Source of the DNA: Branchiostoma floridae
Taxonomy: Eukaryota; Chordata; Leptocardii; Amphioxiformes; Branchiostomatidae
Length of the DNA stretch: 64,000 nucleotides
Direction: 5' to 3'
Assembly (NCBI RefSeq): GCF_000003815.2
Contig: NC_049990.1
Coordinates: 8,282,758-8,346,757 of the forward strand
Position numbers and translations under genes: made by a program. The notes beneath the pieces were generated by a model, which was not told where the DNA came from, did no database searches, and saw nothing but the letters and a program-made list of their open reading frames with translations. How positions within the stretch are numbered: the first letter of the stretch is position 1; each line of letters opens with the position of its first letter. Below, in pieces: positions 12,201 through 19,541 of this stretch.

Positions 12201-12841
12201 ACTTCTTCAAATGCAACCAAGGAGTCATGGCCTCTCTTGGCATCCTTCTCAGCATAGCCCAGGTGAACATCAGAGGCTGGGAGGACACAGGTATGTCGAA
12301 GGAGTGACCAGAAGTAGAAATTTATCCCAGTGTGAATGGATCGAAAATTACAGTACTTATAAGTAACATACAAAACAAGCAAACAAACAAAAAGGAACTT
12401 ACCAACCAGGAACTTGATGGTGTTCTCATCATCATCCCACCTGAAAATGAAGGCAATAAAAATTGAAGACTTCAGAAAACGTTCACTTCATGAAGATCGC
12501 TTTATAATATTAGCGTTTGCAAAAAATAAAACAAGAAATTAACTACCTTAAAATTTGTACATTTCATTCTGAATGTTTTGTTTCATTCAATACTATGAAT
12601 TTCACGCATATCCTGTCAATACATTTCCCCTATCAGTCTGCAGGACCAACTTTGGACCAGAGCCTAGCCAACCTTCCCATCCTGCTAGTCTCCAGTTACA
12701 CCATCTTCCACCTCACAACCTATGGGCACACACCGTGACAAACTAACACACAAGCCAAAAACAACACATCCATTTTCACGCAAAAAAAGACAATAAATCA
12801 CAAGACAATAATACTTACGTCTCCTCATCCTGAGTCGCCAT
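1..12841 (-). CDS. MRE11: MRE11 double-strand-break repair nuclease (13 exons, 3' end off window)
   Basis: MRE11 is the Mn-dependent 3'-5' exonuclease/endonuclease of the MRE11-RAD50-NBS1 complex, which acts in the nucleus at broken DNA ends and telomeres. Thirteen exons join without a frame break: 12841-12819, 12440-12403, 12276-12176, 11715-11555, 11298-11211, 9339-9083, 8299-8117, 5877-5709, 2693-2613, 2340-2217, 1687-1569, 1087-920 and 206-1 (partial). They give 572 complete codons. All five phosphodiesterase motifs are visible: SDVHLG (D23, H25), [11 protein letters not shown] (D63), GNHDDP (N131, H132), HQNR (H220) and GHEHD (H248, H250). The capping domain follows, then a conserved helical stretch ([16 protein letters not shown]), an acidic run and a GRGRGRGRG tract matching the GAR motif. 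Human MRE11 is 708 aa, so the C-terminal DNA-binding region lies off the left edge. The start codon sits at the same place relative to motif I as in human (three residues longer). Exon order and residues are seen directly; function is family knowledge. Confidence 0.97.
207..919. other. MRE11 intron 12
   Basis: Non-coding interval between exons 12 and 13. It contains a tRNA-derived SINE remnant (about 411-535); otherwise I see nothing distinctive. Confidence 0.7.
411..535 (-). repeat. tRNA-derived SINE remnant
   Basis: On the minus strand a B-box-like GAGTTTGATTCCCC (491-478) is followed by a tail of the type TTTCCTCACTTCACCC, common to deuterostome tRNA SINEs. A weak A-box-like TGGTTAAG lies near 528-521. 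The family name is not assigned. Confidence 0.55.
920..1087 (-). CDS. MRE11: MRE11 exon 12, conserved [15 protein letters not shown] helix
   Basis: Residues 449-504. [20 protein letters not shown] and [20 protein letters not shown] are close to the human sequence. The acceptor is CCATATAG and the donor GTAGGG. Broken copies of its 5' edge lie just upstream in the gene, at about 1127-1172 and further (see findings). Confidence 0.94.
1088..1568 (-). repeat. MRE11 intron 11 with decayed copies of the exon 12 acceptor edge
   Basis: On the minus strand, 1172-1127 reads acceptor CAG then NGRMSLLTK, a near copy of the exon 12 start, and then shifts frame. Further degraded matches lie at about 1268-1213 and 1395-1355 (LLEQKGM-like), and at about 1300-1275 a match to the interior GEAVKEF region. 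None has a clear donor. Confidence 0.65.
1569..1687 (-). CDS. MRE11: MRE11 exon 11
   Basis: Residues 409-448. A Gly run and an acidic stretch (KWDDEDL) precede [16 protein letters not shown], which aligns with human LRVEDLVKQYFQTAEK. The donor is GTCAGT, phase 0. Confidence 0.93.
1688..2216. other. MRE11 intron 10
   Basis: About 530 bp; nothing recognisable seen. Confidence 0.6.
2217..2340 (-). CDS. MRE11: MRE11 exon 10, capping domain
   Basis: Residues 368-408. It starts [10 protein letters not shown] (human VDYSGGFEPF) and includes [18 protein letters not shown] (human FVDRVANPKDIIHFFR). The acceptor is TCACTAG and the donor GTGAGT. Confidence 0.94.
2613..2693 (-). CDS. MRE11: MRE11 exon 9
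   Basis: Residues 341-367: [19 protein letters not shown] then KEPLIRLK, matching human IEEMLENAERER..KPLVRLR. Phase 0 at both ends. The acceptor is TTTCAG and the donor GTGGGG. Confidence 0.9.
2694..5708. other. MRE11 intron 8 with a diverged tandem duplication
   Basis: A 3-kb intron without coding signal. Segments at about 3395-3720 and 4035-4380 align as an old direct duplication: a CA-rich stretch, then tgtctgttcctgtccta versus tgtctagtcctgtccta, then ttatattctcgt versus ttatattcccgt. Positions 5425-5475 are locally GC-rich. Confidence 0.55.
5709..5877 (-). CDS. MRE11: MRE11 exon 8, capping domain start
   Basis: Residues 284-340. It contains [16 protein letters not shown] and ends AAFCQEK, aligned with human IPLHTVRQFFMEDIVL and FCLEK. 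The donor is the weaker GTTTGG; the next exon in frame begins VEELL, which supports this boundary. Confidence 0.92.
6280..8078. mobile_element. 1.8-kb non-autonomous element with inverted termini, in MRE11 intron 7
   Basis: The left end TACTCTCATGTCCCTAATAA (6280-6299) is repeated inverted at the right end (8059-8078). Sub-terminal copies of AATAAACRTACC occur several times at the left (6295-6390) and in both orientations at the right (7985-8065). No transposase-like frame was recognised inside and no clear target duplication was found, so the superfamily is left open. Confidence 0.65.
8117..8299 (-). CDS. MRE11: MRE11 exon 7, motif GHEH
   Basis: Residues 224-283. It encodes [20 protein letters not shown], then VVWGHEHD (H248, H250 metal ligands) and [17 protein letters not shown], closing the phosphodiesterase domain. 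The acceptor is CCTCCAG and the donor GTATGT. Confidence 0.95.
8300..9082. other. MRE11 intron 6
   Basis: About 780 bp; AT-rich and without recognisable elements. Confidence 0.6.
9083..9339 (-). CDS. MRE11: MRE11 exon 6, dimer/DNA-contact region and HQN
   Basis: Residues 138-222 plus two bases. It begins [20 protein letters not shown] and contains [20 protein letters not shown] and HQN (H220, a metal ligand). The acceptor is CTCTTCAG and the donor GTCAGG. Confidence 0.96.
9424..10056. mobile_element. Foldback (long inverted repeat) element in MRE11 intron 5
   Basis: Ends are CAGGGGTGCC..GGCACCCCTG with roughly 200-bp inverted arms. The arms are built from short degenerate direct repeats (CGAATCACTATGCGAA, ATGAAATTCGCACGAA types). 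The flanks show a 4-bp duplication, TTGA (9420-9423 and 10057-10060). The unique centre (about 9635-9855) has a CACGTG and an AAGATGGCGG motif. No coding capacity. Confidence 0.8.
10392..10769. repeat. Cluster of GTAACAAACGTTACC motifs with a perfect 32-bp palindrome
   Basis: GGTAACAAACGTTACC at 10392-10407 and TGTAACAAACGTTACC at 10575-10590 and 10738-10753. The inverted copy GGTAACGTTTGTTACA directly follows at 10754-10769, making 10738-10769 a perfect palindrome. Lies in MRE11 intron 5. Confidence 0.85.
11211..11298 (-). CDS. MRE11: MRE11 exon 5, motif III
   Basis: Residues 108-137. It encodes [19 protein letters not shown] followed by [11 protein letters not shown]131 and H132 are the motif III ligand and the catalytic histidine. 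The donor is GTAGGT, phase 0. Confidence 0.96.
11555..11715 (-). CDS. MRE11: MRE11 exon 4, motif II
   Basis: Residues 55-107 plus two bases. It contains [19 protein letters not shown] (D63 bridges the two metals) and YCMGDRP, both strongly conserved. The acceptor is CCTGCAG and the donor GTACTC. Confidence 0.96.
11716..12175. other. MRE11 intron 3
   Basis: 460 bp; nothing recognisable seen. Confidence 0.6.
12176..12276 (-). CDS. MRE11: MRE11 exon 3, metal-binding motif I
   Basis: Residues 21-54. [19 protein letters not shown] carries the metal ligands D23 and H25 (human D20, H22). The acceptor is CCTCCCAG, the donor GTACAT, and it ends in phase 0. Confidence 0.95.
12403..12440 (-). CDS. MRE11: MRE11 exon 2
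   Basis: Encodes [12 protein letters not shown] (residues 9-20), which aligns with the human DDENTFKILV segment just before phosphodiesterase motif I. The acceptor is TTTTCAG and the donor GTAAGT. It ends one base into codon 21. Confidence 0.93.
12819..12841 (-). CDS. MRE11: MRE11 exon 1 (start codon)
   Basis: Encodes MATQDEE plus two bases of T8; the donor is GTAAGT. The ATG at 12841 is the only in-frame start before the conserved N-terminus. The 5' UTR was not delimited. Confidence 0.9.
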
Positions 12842-13435
12842 GATTTCAACTCTTGTTTGCAGTTTTGATTAAGTTTTGACAGCTACTCAGTTATCTGGAG
12901 GGAGGGGCAACCAATATTTTGCGACCTCAAATTATAAATCCAACGCAATACACAAAGTATACCGCTCCTGCACTACAGCCTGAATACTTCTTCTACCACA
13001 GAGAGTACACATAACTCATATAAGCGATCACGATCGTGGCTAAAACGGCAAGAACGACGATATCAGCGTAGTTCCTGAAATCAACGATACCCGCCATTTT
13101 CACCATGTGCATATTATTATTGGGGTGTCTCTTGGAATAAGTCTAGTGCCTAAAAAGTTAGCCTCCATTCTCGGCACAATTTTAGCCTCAGAACAAATGC
13201 AGTACATATTTCTTGGTATGCTAAATTGAATTTATTAAAAGCTTCCGCTATCTTTGAATTTTTGTTTATAAGTAATGATATGTGTACATTATCTAACGCA
13301 TGCACGTGAAAGAATAGTTTTGAACAGCTAAATAGCTGTCAGATTTTTCCAAGCATCAGGCCTGTCTGAGCACGTTGGTGTTGACAGTTTTTTGATGTCA
13401 TATTGATTATGTTGATGGCCACGATTTGATCCATC
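12842..13435. promoter_or_regulatory. Probable bidirectional promoter between MRE11 and ANKRD39
   Basis: Two divergent start codons are 594 bp apart with no other gene between. No TATA box stands out. A CACGTG E-box lies at 13303-13308 and an imperfect palindrome (gatcacgatcgtgg) near 13025-13040. Sharing of the promoter is inferred from spacing alone; transcription starts cannot be placed from sequence. Confidence 0.6.
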
Positions 13436-13627
13436 ATGTGCGATCACGGTGAGCATGAGTGTTCGCACGCGACGACTGCAGCTTCGGTGCACCAGACGCT
13501 TGACGAGCTGGACTTCGAGCGGGGGATCTGGGCAGCTGCTCGGGACGGGGAAGAGGGGAGGGTCCGCGGCCTGCTGGACAGAGGCACGGCGGCAAACGCT
13601 CAGGACTCTTCCGGCTACACGGCACTG
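13436..13627 (+). CDS. ANKRD39: ANKRD39 exon 1
   Basis: 64 codons, ending DSSGYTAL at the donor GTACGA in phase 0. It carries the conserved DELDFERGIW block and the first half of ankyrin repeat 1. Confidence 0.93.
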
Positions 13628-15225
13628 GTACGAAACACTGTTTATTTCCCCTGAAACTGCACTGTCCAGATCACTCCTTAATACAGTTCTCAAGTCGTGA
13701 ATTACGCTCAGTGAGCAGCGAGTTATTTATATGCTGCAGGGTGATTACAATCCGCTAGGCGGCACCCTTGATACGTGACGAGTTTGCTGTCTGCAGTATT
13801 CCTAACGGCTGCTAGGCGTCGCTCGTGATACATGTTTGTGTACTGTTGTGTGTTGGTTGCATTTGTGCTATTTCCACCTGCTGTAATTGGCAGGATGTTC
13901 AGCATTATGCGGATAACGCAATATAAGGTTTCAGGTTTTTTTCAGTGACTTGTTTAGGTTATCAATAATCTCTTTCAAGATATTTTTCCTTGAGTGTGGT
14001 ATTTTCATGGTGAGGTGAACATCAATGTCCCTAGCCTGACTAAATTGTGCTCCCAGCGGCATTCCCAAAGTGTGAATTAAGAATTAAGCTAACTTAAGAG
14101 CCCTAACTCCTTAGTCTTGTAAGTGTTTTTGTTCTTTTTTTTTTTTTTTTTCAGTGAAAATAAAATGATTTCCTTGCTTCAACTTCAAGTAACGTTACAA
14201 AGACATAGAAATGTGTCACTAAATTCTGGGCCAGTGAAGAGTTGGTTTGGGCCAGTAGATTTTTCATGTACTTGCAATAGGGCAAGGGAATTTATTTATA
14301 ATTTGTCTGTCCTTGCATCTTCCTGCATGTAATTTGTCATTTCAATTCTTCTTTCCAGCACTATGCTTCCAGAAGTGGCCACCTGGAAGTGTGTGACCTT
14401 CTACTCCAGAGGGGGGCAGACCCCAACAGCCAGACCAGATCAGGGGGAGTGACTCCACTGCACAGAGCAGCCTACTGTGGGCATGAAGCTGTGGTGAAGT
14501 TGTTGCTGAGAAAAGGAGCAAACCCTGCCGTGTGTGATGGGGATGGGAAAAATGCACTTCACAAGGTGTTGTATTGTCTTCTTCTCAGTTCTTTGTTATG
14601 ATTACGTTTATGAAGGTTTGACATAAAGTTAAACAATATTAAAGGCAATTAAATCTCTACAACTGGGTACTACTGGACGTCACGAGTGACATCCATCACT
14701 CTTCTTCAGCATTACTACTAACACTGAAGAAGAGTGATAGATGTCCAGATTTTTGTCCAGTGGTAGAGACTGAATTGAGTTCAGTCATTTACCAAACTGA
14801 TGAGATTATTCACAGAGGTGTGGATGGATCTTGATATTTGGTATGTTCATTGCTGCTTCAGCAGACAGTACTTTTGTGTTTTCTGTCTCTTCCATACTGC
14901 AGCAAAACTTGCTTCTTTTGATATCACATGTTCTGAACATGCTATGGTCGTGATTTTTGTTTTGTGTTTTCTCTCTTCTATAGATTTTTTTTCAGACAAA
15001 AGTTCTCTGGCTATCTCATCTTTTTGCAATCAGAAATATATAGAGTTCTAAATTTGATCTCTGGTGTTGTTTCTATCTCAGTCTGCGGAGAGGGGTCATG
15101 TTGAAGTCTCAAGACTCTTACTACAAGCTTCCTCAGACACCAGAAGTGTTAAAGACAAGAGGGGGAAACTACCTGTCAACTATGTACCTGGGGACTCTCA
15201 GAACTTGCTCAAGTTGCTGTCTTGA
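13436..15225 (+). CDS. ANKRD39: ANKRD39-like ankyrin-repeat protein (3 exons, complete)
   Basis: Exons 13436-13627, 14359-14565 and 15082-15225 join in phase 0 to a 180-aa protein ending TGA; human ANKRD39 is about 183 aa. The N-terminus has a short Cys/His-rich lead (MCDHGEHECSH) and the diagnostic QTLDELDFERGIWAAA segment (human QTLEEMDFERGIWSAA). Three ankyrin repeats of the GYTALHYASRSGHLEVCDLL type follow: one split across exons 1/2, one in exon 2 (VTPLHRAAYCGHEAVVKLLL), and one across exons 2/3 (NALHKSAERGHVEVSRLLL). Ankyrin repeats are protein-interaction modules; the specific partner is not visible here. The gene is divergent from MRE11. The ATG at 13436 is chosen because it gives the family-typical length and N-terminus. 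Confidence 0.95.
13628..14358. other. ANKRD39 intron 1
   Basis: 731 bp. A poly-T run (14136-14152) lies about 200 bp before the acceptor; nothing else recognised. Confidence 0.65.
14359..14565 (+). CDS. ANKRD39: ANKRD39 exon 2
   Basis: 69 codons, from HYASRSGHLEVCDLLLQRG to GKNALHK. It follows a pyrimidine-rich acceptor (ctttccag) and the donor is GTGTTG. It contains one full ankyrin repeat and the halves of two others. Confidence 0.94.
14655..14768. repeat. Hairpin (MITE-like) in ANKRD39 intron 2
   Basis: An imperfect inverted repeat runs from ctctacaactgg at the left to ccagtggtagag at the right. It has a strong inner stem: acatccatcactcttcttca pairs with tgaagaagagtgatagatgt. No target duplication was identified. 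Confidence 0.6.
14892..14960. repeat. Copy of a dispersed repeat (GATATC..GTTCTGAACA type)
   Basis: TACTGCAGCAAAACTTGC.., GATATCACATGTTCTGAACA.. and TATGGTCGTGATTTTT match segments at 21818-21880, 35925-35995 (inverted), 41060-41130 and 41380-41450. In ANKRD39 intron 2. Confidence 0.6.
15082..15225 (+). CDS. ANKRD39: ANKRD39 exon 3 and stop
   Basis: 48 codons including TGA at 15223-15225. It encodes SAERGHVEVSRLLLQ, completing the last repeat, and ends NLLKLLS, like the human LRDLLSS terminus. The acceptor is ctatctcag. Confidence 0.93.
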   Translation, partial: SAERGHVEVSRLLLQASSDTRSVKDKRGKLPVNYVPGDSQNLLKLLS

Positions 15226-18200
15226 CAAAGACTTAAAGAAGTCTTCTGAGCTTAATTTTACCAAGACATTCTCCTTCGGAGCTGAACACAAGAGGACGTT
15301 GCCACTTCATGTTGTAGTGTTCATTCTTCTTTATGGTAACAAAGTTTGATCTGGGAAACTTTTAGGGTAGTGCTTTAGGAAATTTGTCTGTCTTAAGGGC
15401 CCTGTCCTATATTACTTTGAGCACGCACACTAAAAGAGTCTGCATCTGGTGTGAAAAATAATTGGGCTTAAAAAGTGTGTGGTCCAAGGGCTTCAAAAAT
15501 AGAAAAGAGCACTGCCCTATACACCAAAAGGTGTTTGGAGGATTTTCACTTAATGTTAAGATGATCAAGTAAGATGTTTTGAAGAAAAGTTCTGCAGGAT
15601 TTACAATGTTCAGCAATGACTAAATATAAATATATCTTGCATATGCTGCAATAAGAAGTGAAAAAAATATAACTCACACTCTCAATGTGTTGGTTGGTTT
15701 TATTCCTTATATACAGATTGTACAAAGTAAGAGGTACAAAAGTTGCGCCTTTTATACAGAAACACAGATGGCAACATAAGAAACACATTACATACTTATT
15801 ACATCTTTGACAAACATAAGTTAACAACCAGTACATAGCAACAGCATTTGTATAAATACCCAACAGCCACAGGCCGTGGTTTGCATTGCTAAATACTGCA
15901 CTTACTTTAACTACCAGTTTACAGCTATCTTAAATTGAGAGCATTTTATTTCTATTTTCACCACTTAAGGTACATGTATACCACATTAAGTACCTCGTCT
16001 TAACACTACAATGTCTTTATCTTTACCTTCAAGGTACTCTTGTACTTATCTAGTGCACTGATTGAAGCAAGAAATCTCACTGGAATTGGTAACGTTAACA
16101 TGATTCGTATGTACGATATTCACAACTGCATTCAGCAACAGAAAAATAGGTCTAATAAATGCTTTCCTTAAAAAAATGCAAAAGTATATTCACAACAATT
16201 GGAGCAATACATGGAAATCAAAAAGGAAGCAAAACAATCTGACTGCAAATCAAAATTATAAAAAAGTTATTTATTCAAAATAAAATCTGCATATTAATTG
16301 TAGCCATCAGCCTCAAGTTTGTGATAAATGAAAAGCATCAAAACAAAAGCTACATGTACCTTAACATCAAAATAAACATCTTTCACAAGAAAAAGAAAGC
16401 AGAAAAGTTTTCTCTCTCCCAAATGCAACCTATTTTGTCACAATAAAAGCCATGATCCTATTCTGTGCACCAATTGTGCATACTAACTTACAGCAGTAGC
16501 AAGCAAATCACAAGAGCTTGGCACATGGTTGTAAAATAGTTCTTTCTTGAGCTGCACATTCGCATCCTCCTGAAATACTCTACTGTAACTACTCTTTACA
16601 CACTACTTAATGGAATGTGATCCACGGAAGTGACAGCGTTGGAACAGGCAATTTGTAGCCAAATAGAGCCAACTAAACTTCCCGGCAATGGAGAAGAAAA
16701 ATAAGCACCTCAACGACCAATAAAGGGCAACGTTGTACACAAAGTAATTTTATACTCCATAACCTTGCAGATAAAAAGTGCAACACCACAAAAGCTGATG
16801 TATTGGACATAAACGAACTACAATCAATGTATGAGAGGACGTATGCCTGGTCCTGAATAGAATACTAAGTAGGGAGGAGAATAATCTTCTGGTCGTTCCC
16901 CCAGTGTGCTTGTGCTACACACAATCATTTACTTATCACTTTGTCCAAGCCGGAGCGTGATTTTACAACAAATGATTAATGAAGCAGTAAGCCAGCCATA
17001 CCTACAGTCATGATCTACATGTTTACCCCTGAAAAGGCTTGAGGCCGCTAACTTAAAGCCCTCCCAAATAGACGCCATAAATCGTGTTCCGTGGCAGGCG
17101 TGAGGCGGCATAAAGGCGACGCAGTAAAACAAACACTAAGAGTAAACTGTCCTCCCTTACTAAGAGGATTGTATCAAGCGCAGAGCCTTGAAATTGGCAC
17201 CTTACGAATGGTCCTGTGATTGCTATTTTACGAGCGACAGCAGAATTACCCCAGCTTGGCTGGAAAGGCTTAAATGAGCTGAAGCGAATGCCGGTGTAGG
17301 AGTGTGGCTACAGCCGCGGCAGCAGCACTAAATTACACACTTACTGCAAGGAGCTGGATCCTCTAAGTAATAGCTTATTTCCTTTAAGTAGCAAGACTTA
17401 AGTCTTAAAAAGAACATGTAGCACCATTGCAGTCCTGGTCATGAAGCCTTGGGATGTGACTGACATCGCAAGTTGAGGTGACAATAGTGAAAGGCTTTCA
17501 TACTGAAACACACTGTAAACCAGGACTCTTTCAATGAAACTGATATCTACATGTAGTTAATACTATATATAATAGGGTTATGGGTTGAATAAGAAAATGG
17601 GATAAAATTTGGTCAAATTCCATGAAAAGTGGATGAATGATGAGACTTATGAAGTGAATTTTTGTACAGTCATGAAACTTGAGATGCACAATGTAGTGCT
17701 AGAAACTTGCTGCAGCTATGTACTGTATATTGTTGATGTCATTACACAACTACATGGGAAACGACCTTAATTTAGAGTAGAAAAGCTTGAATTTGTCTTT
17801 TGATAACTAAGATAAAGCGATGCATAATATTTAGATTATATTATAACTTTATCAGTTATACAGTAAATCTTAAATGTTCACTTGGATGGCATTAACTTTT
17901 CTAAATCACATTAAGATATCACCAGATTTCTATGACACAAAATCTGACACTATAATTCTCTTACTATGTAATCATAACTTGGTATATCATGATTAGGACT
18001 TCATTGTTGCGGTTTTACTGTCTCTACCTTTGTGGTTCACAAAAGATAATTGAGTTCCTGATTAACGATCCTTTTTATGAGGCGACATCCTTTCTAACTC
18101 TCAAAAGATCCTGAAATGTTCCACTGCTTTCTTTCCACACCCATTTAATTCCTTAGTTTTTACTCTTCTTAAATAAACATGCATTATGATGTTCAAATGA

Positions 18201-19257
18201 AGTTTTTTTGTAGTCTAAGCAGTTAATCTAATAAAGTATTAGTGCCATTGATTTTGACAGCTTTCCTTTTTTTTGTGGAATGGAGCTTATAAATAAGTAC
18301 CTACAAATGATTTTTCTCCTTTTTTTGTTGCTGAGATTTTTTGTCAGTTGCCTGATCTTAACAAGAGTTTGATATTCATGTTTGACTTCCATGAAAAACT
18401 TTTTTCAAATTCCCCTTTTGTTGAACTTATTTTGATTAAAAAAAGATTTAAATTGGTGTGGTCTTAATCTTATAAACATGTGGTTGTGGACAAAACTACA
18501 AGCTGTCATCAAATAGAGTTCTTTTCCCTTGACTATTGCAACAACCATCACACACATGTAAGAAGTGCAGCAACATTACGTGGTGCACCCAACGCATACG
18601 CCAGCTCCAACAATGGGAACAAAGACATGGAGGAACTGCTGGATATATATCAACTTTACCATCGCACCTATGCCACCATTCATAACCCCAAACAGGGAGT
18701 CTACTAGCCTGGTATCCAGCCGTATTATAGCTATCGTGTCTCTTCTGTCCTCTCCATAAATAGACGACAGAAGAGACTTGGGAGCTATAATATGGCTGGA
18801 TACCAGGCTAGGAGTCTACCTCTGTGGCTGTTGTAGCATTCTTGCAGTGCCTGTACATTTTGTGTTCAACCCATAGTGATGACACACAAACTGTTGGCAC
18901 CATGACATGATAAAACAGCCACCTGTAATGGTCATGTGACTTTAAAGTGTCCTCAGAGAATAGTCCCCATATTTAGAGTCATGAACAGAGCCCAAAAGGC
19001 TGATAGAAAGCTCCTTACATCGAGCAGTTTGTGCATGTCACAGACAATCACAGATTGTACAGACAGGACCAACAAAGGACTGTTTGCATTTAGTTATACT
19101 TAGGAACATTATCTGTAAACAGCTTTAACTTGCACTGCTGAAGCTTCTTCTAGATCTGTCACACAACAAACGGTCCTTTCTTGGCCTCTCTGGAACACTC
19201 ACCATCTTAATCGTCGTTTTCACTAATTACGTTCTATTTACAGTACACATTAGGTAT
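15226..19257. other. Convergent intergenic region between ANKRD39 and ANOS1
   Basis: 4 kb without coding signal. Plus-strand AATAAA signals occur near 16283, 16367 and 16442, and minus-strand ones near 16270, 15947 and 15697. The two 3' UTRs could therefore end in, or overlap across, 15.7-16.5 kb. A less AT-rich block at 17140-17340 and a hairpin element (18705-18810) are the only other notable parts. Confidence 0.55.
18705..18810. mobile_element. 106-bp MITE with 9-bp target duplication
   Basis: Inverted ends TAGCCTGGTATCCAGCC / GGCTGGATACCAGGCTA continue as an imperfect stem of about 45 bp around a short loop. The flanks are identical 9-mers GGAGTCTAC (18696-18704 and 18811-18819). A 9-bp duplication is typical of Mutator-like elements; that assignment is inference. 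Confidence 0.85.
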
Positions 19258-19541
19258 TTACATACAAGAGAATCCTGTTGTAGTTAATGCAACAATTGTG
19301 AAGGAGCACAAAAGTACAGTAAGCCAACACAATCTTAACGACTGCGCGGAAGAACGGGGTGCGCTATTTGTTTCGCTCCCCGGGTTTTGTAGCGCCCAAG
19401 AAGGTGACGTTCTAGTTCGAGCCGTGCTCTGCGGAGAAACGGAGTTTCTTCTCTCGTCGTCTTGGAAGAGGTCGGAGTTGTAACCCTGGAATTTTCTCTC
19501 CCACTCCTCCGCTAATGACGGTCTCCCGATAGGAGGGATAA
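19258..19541 (-). CDS. ANOS1: ANOS1 last exon, tail with hydrophobic C-terminus
   Basis: 95 codons including TAA (19260-19258). It begins IPPIGRPSLAEEWERKF, passes a polar Ser/Arg/Asn-rich linker and ends with a hydrophobic run (LCWLTVLLCSFTIVALTTTG) and FSCM. Exon and frame are well supported by the acceptor TTTACAG and correct phase. The meaning of the tail is discussed in findings. Confidence 0.88.
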
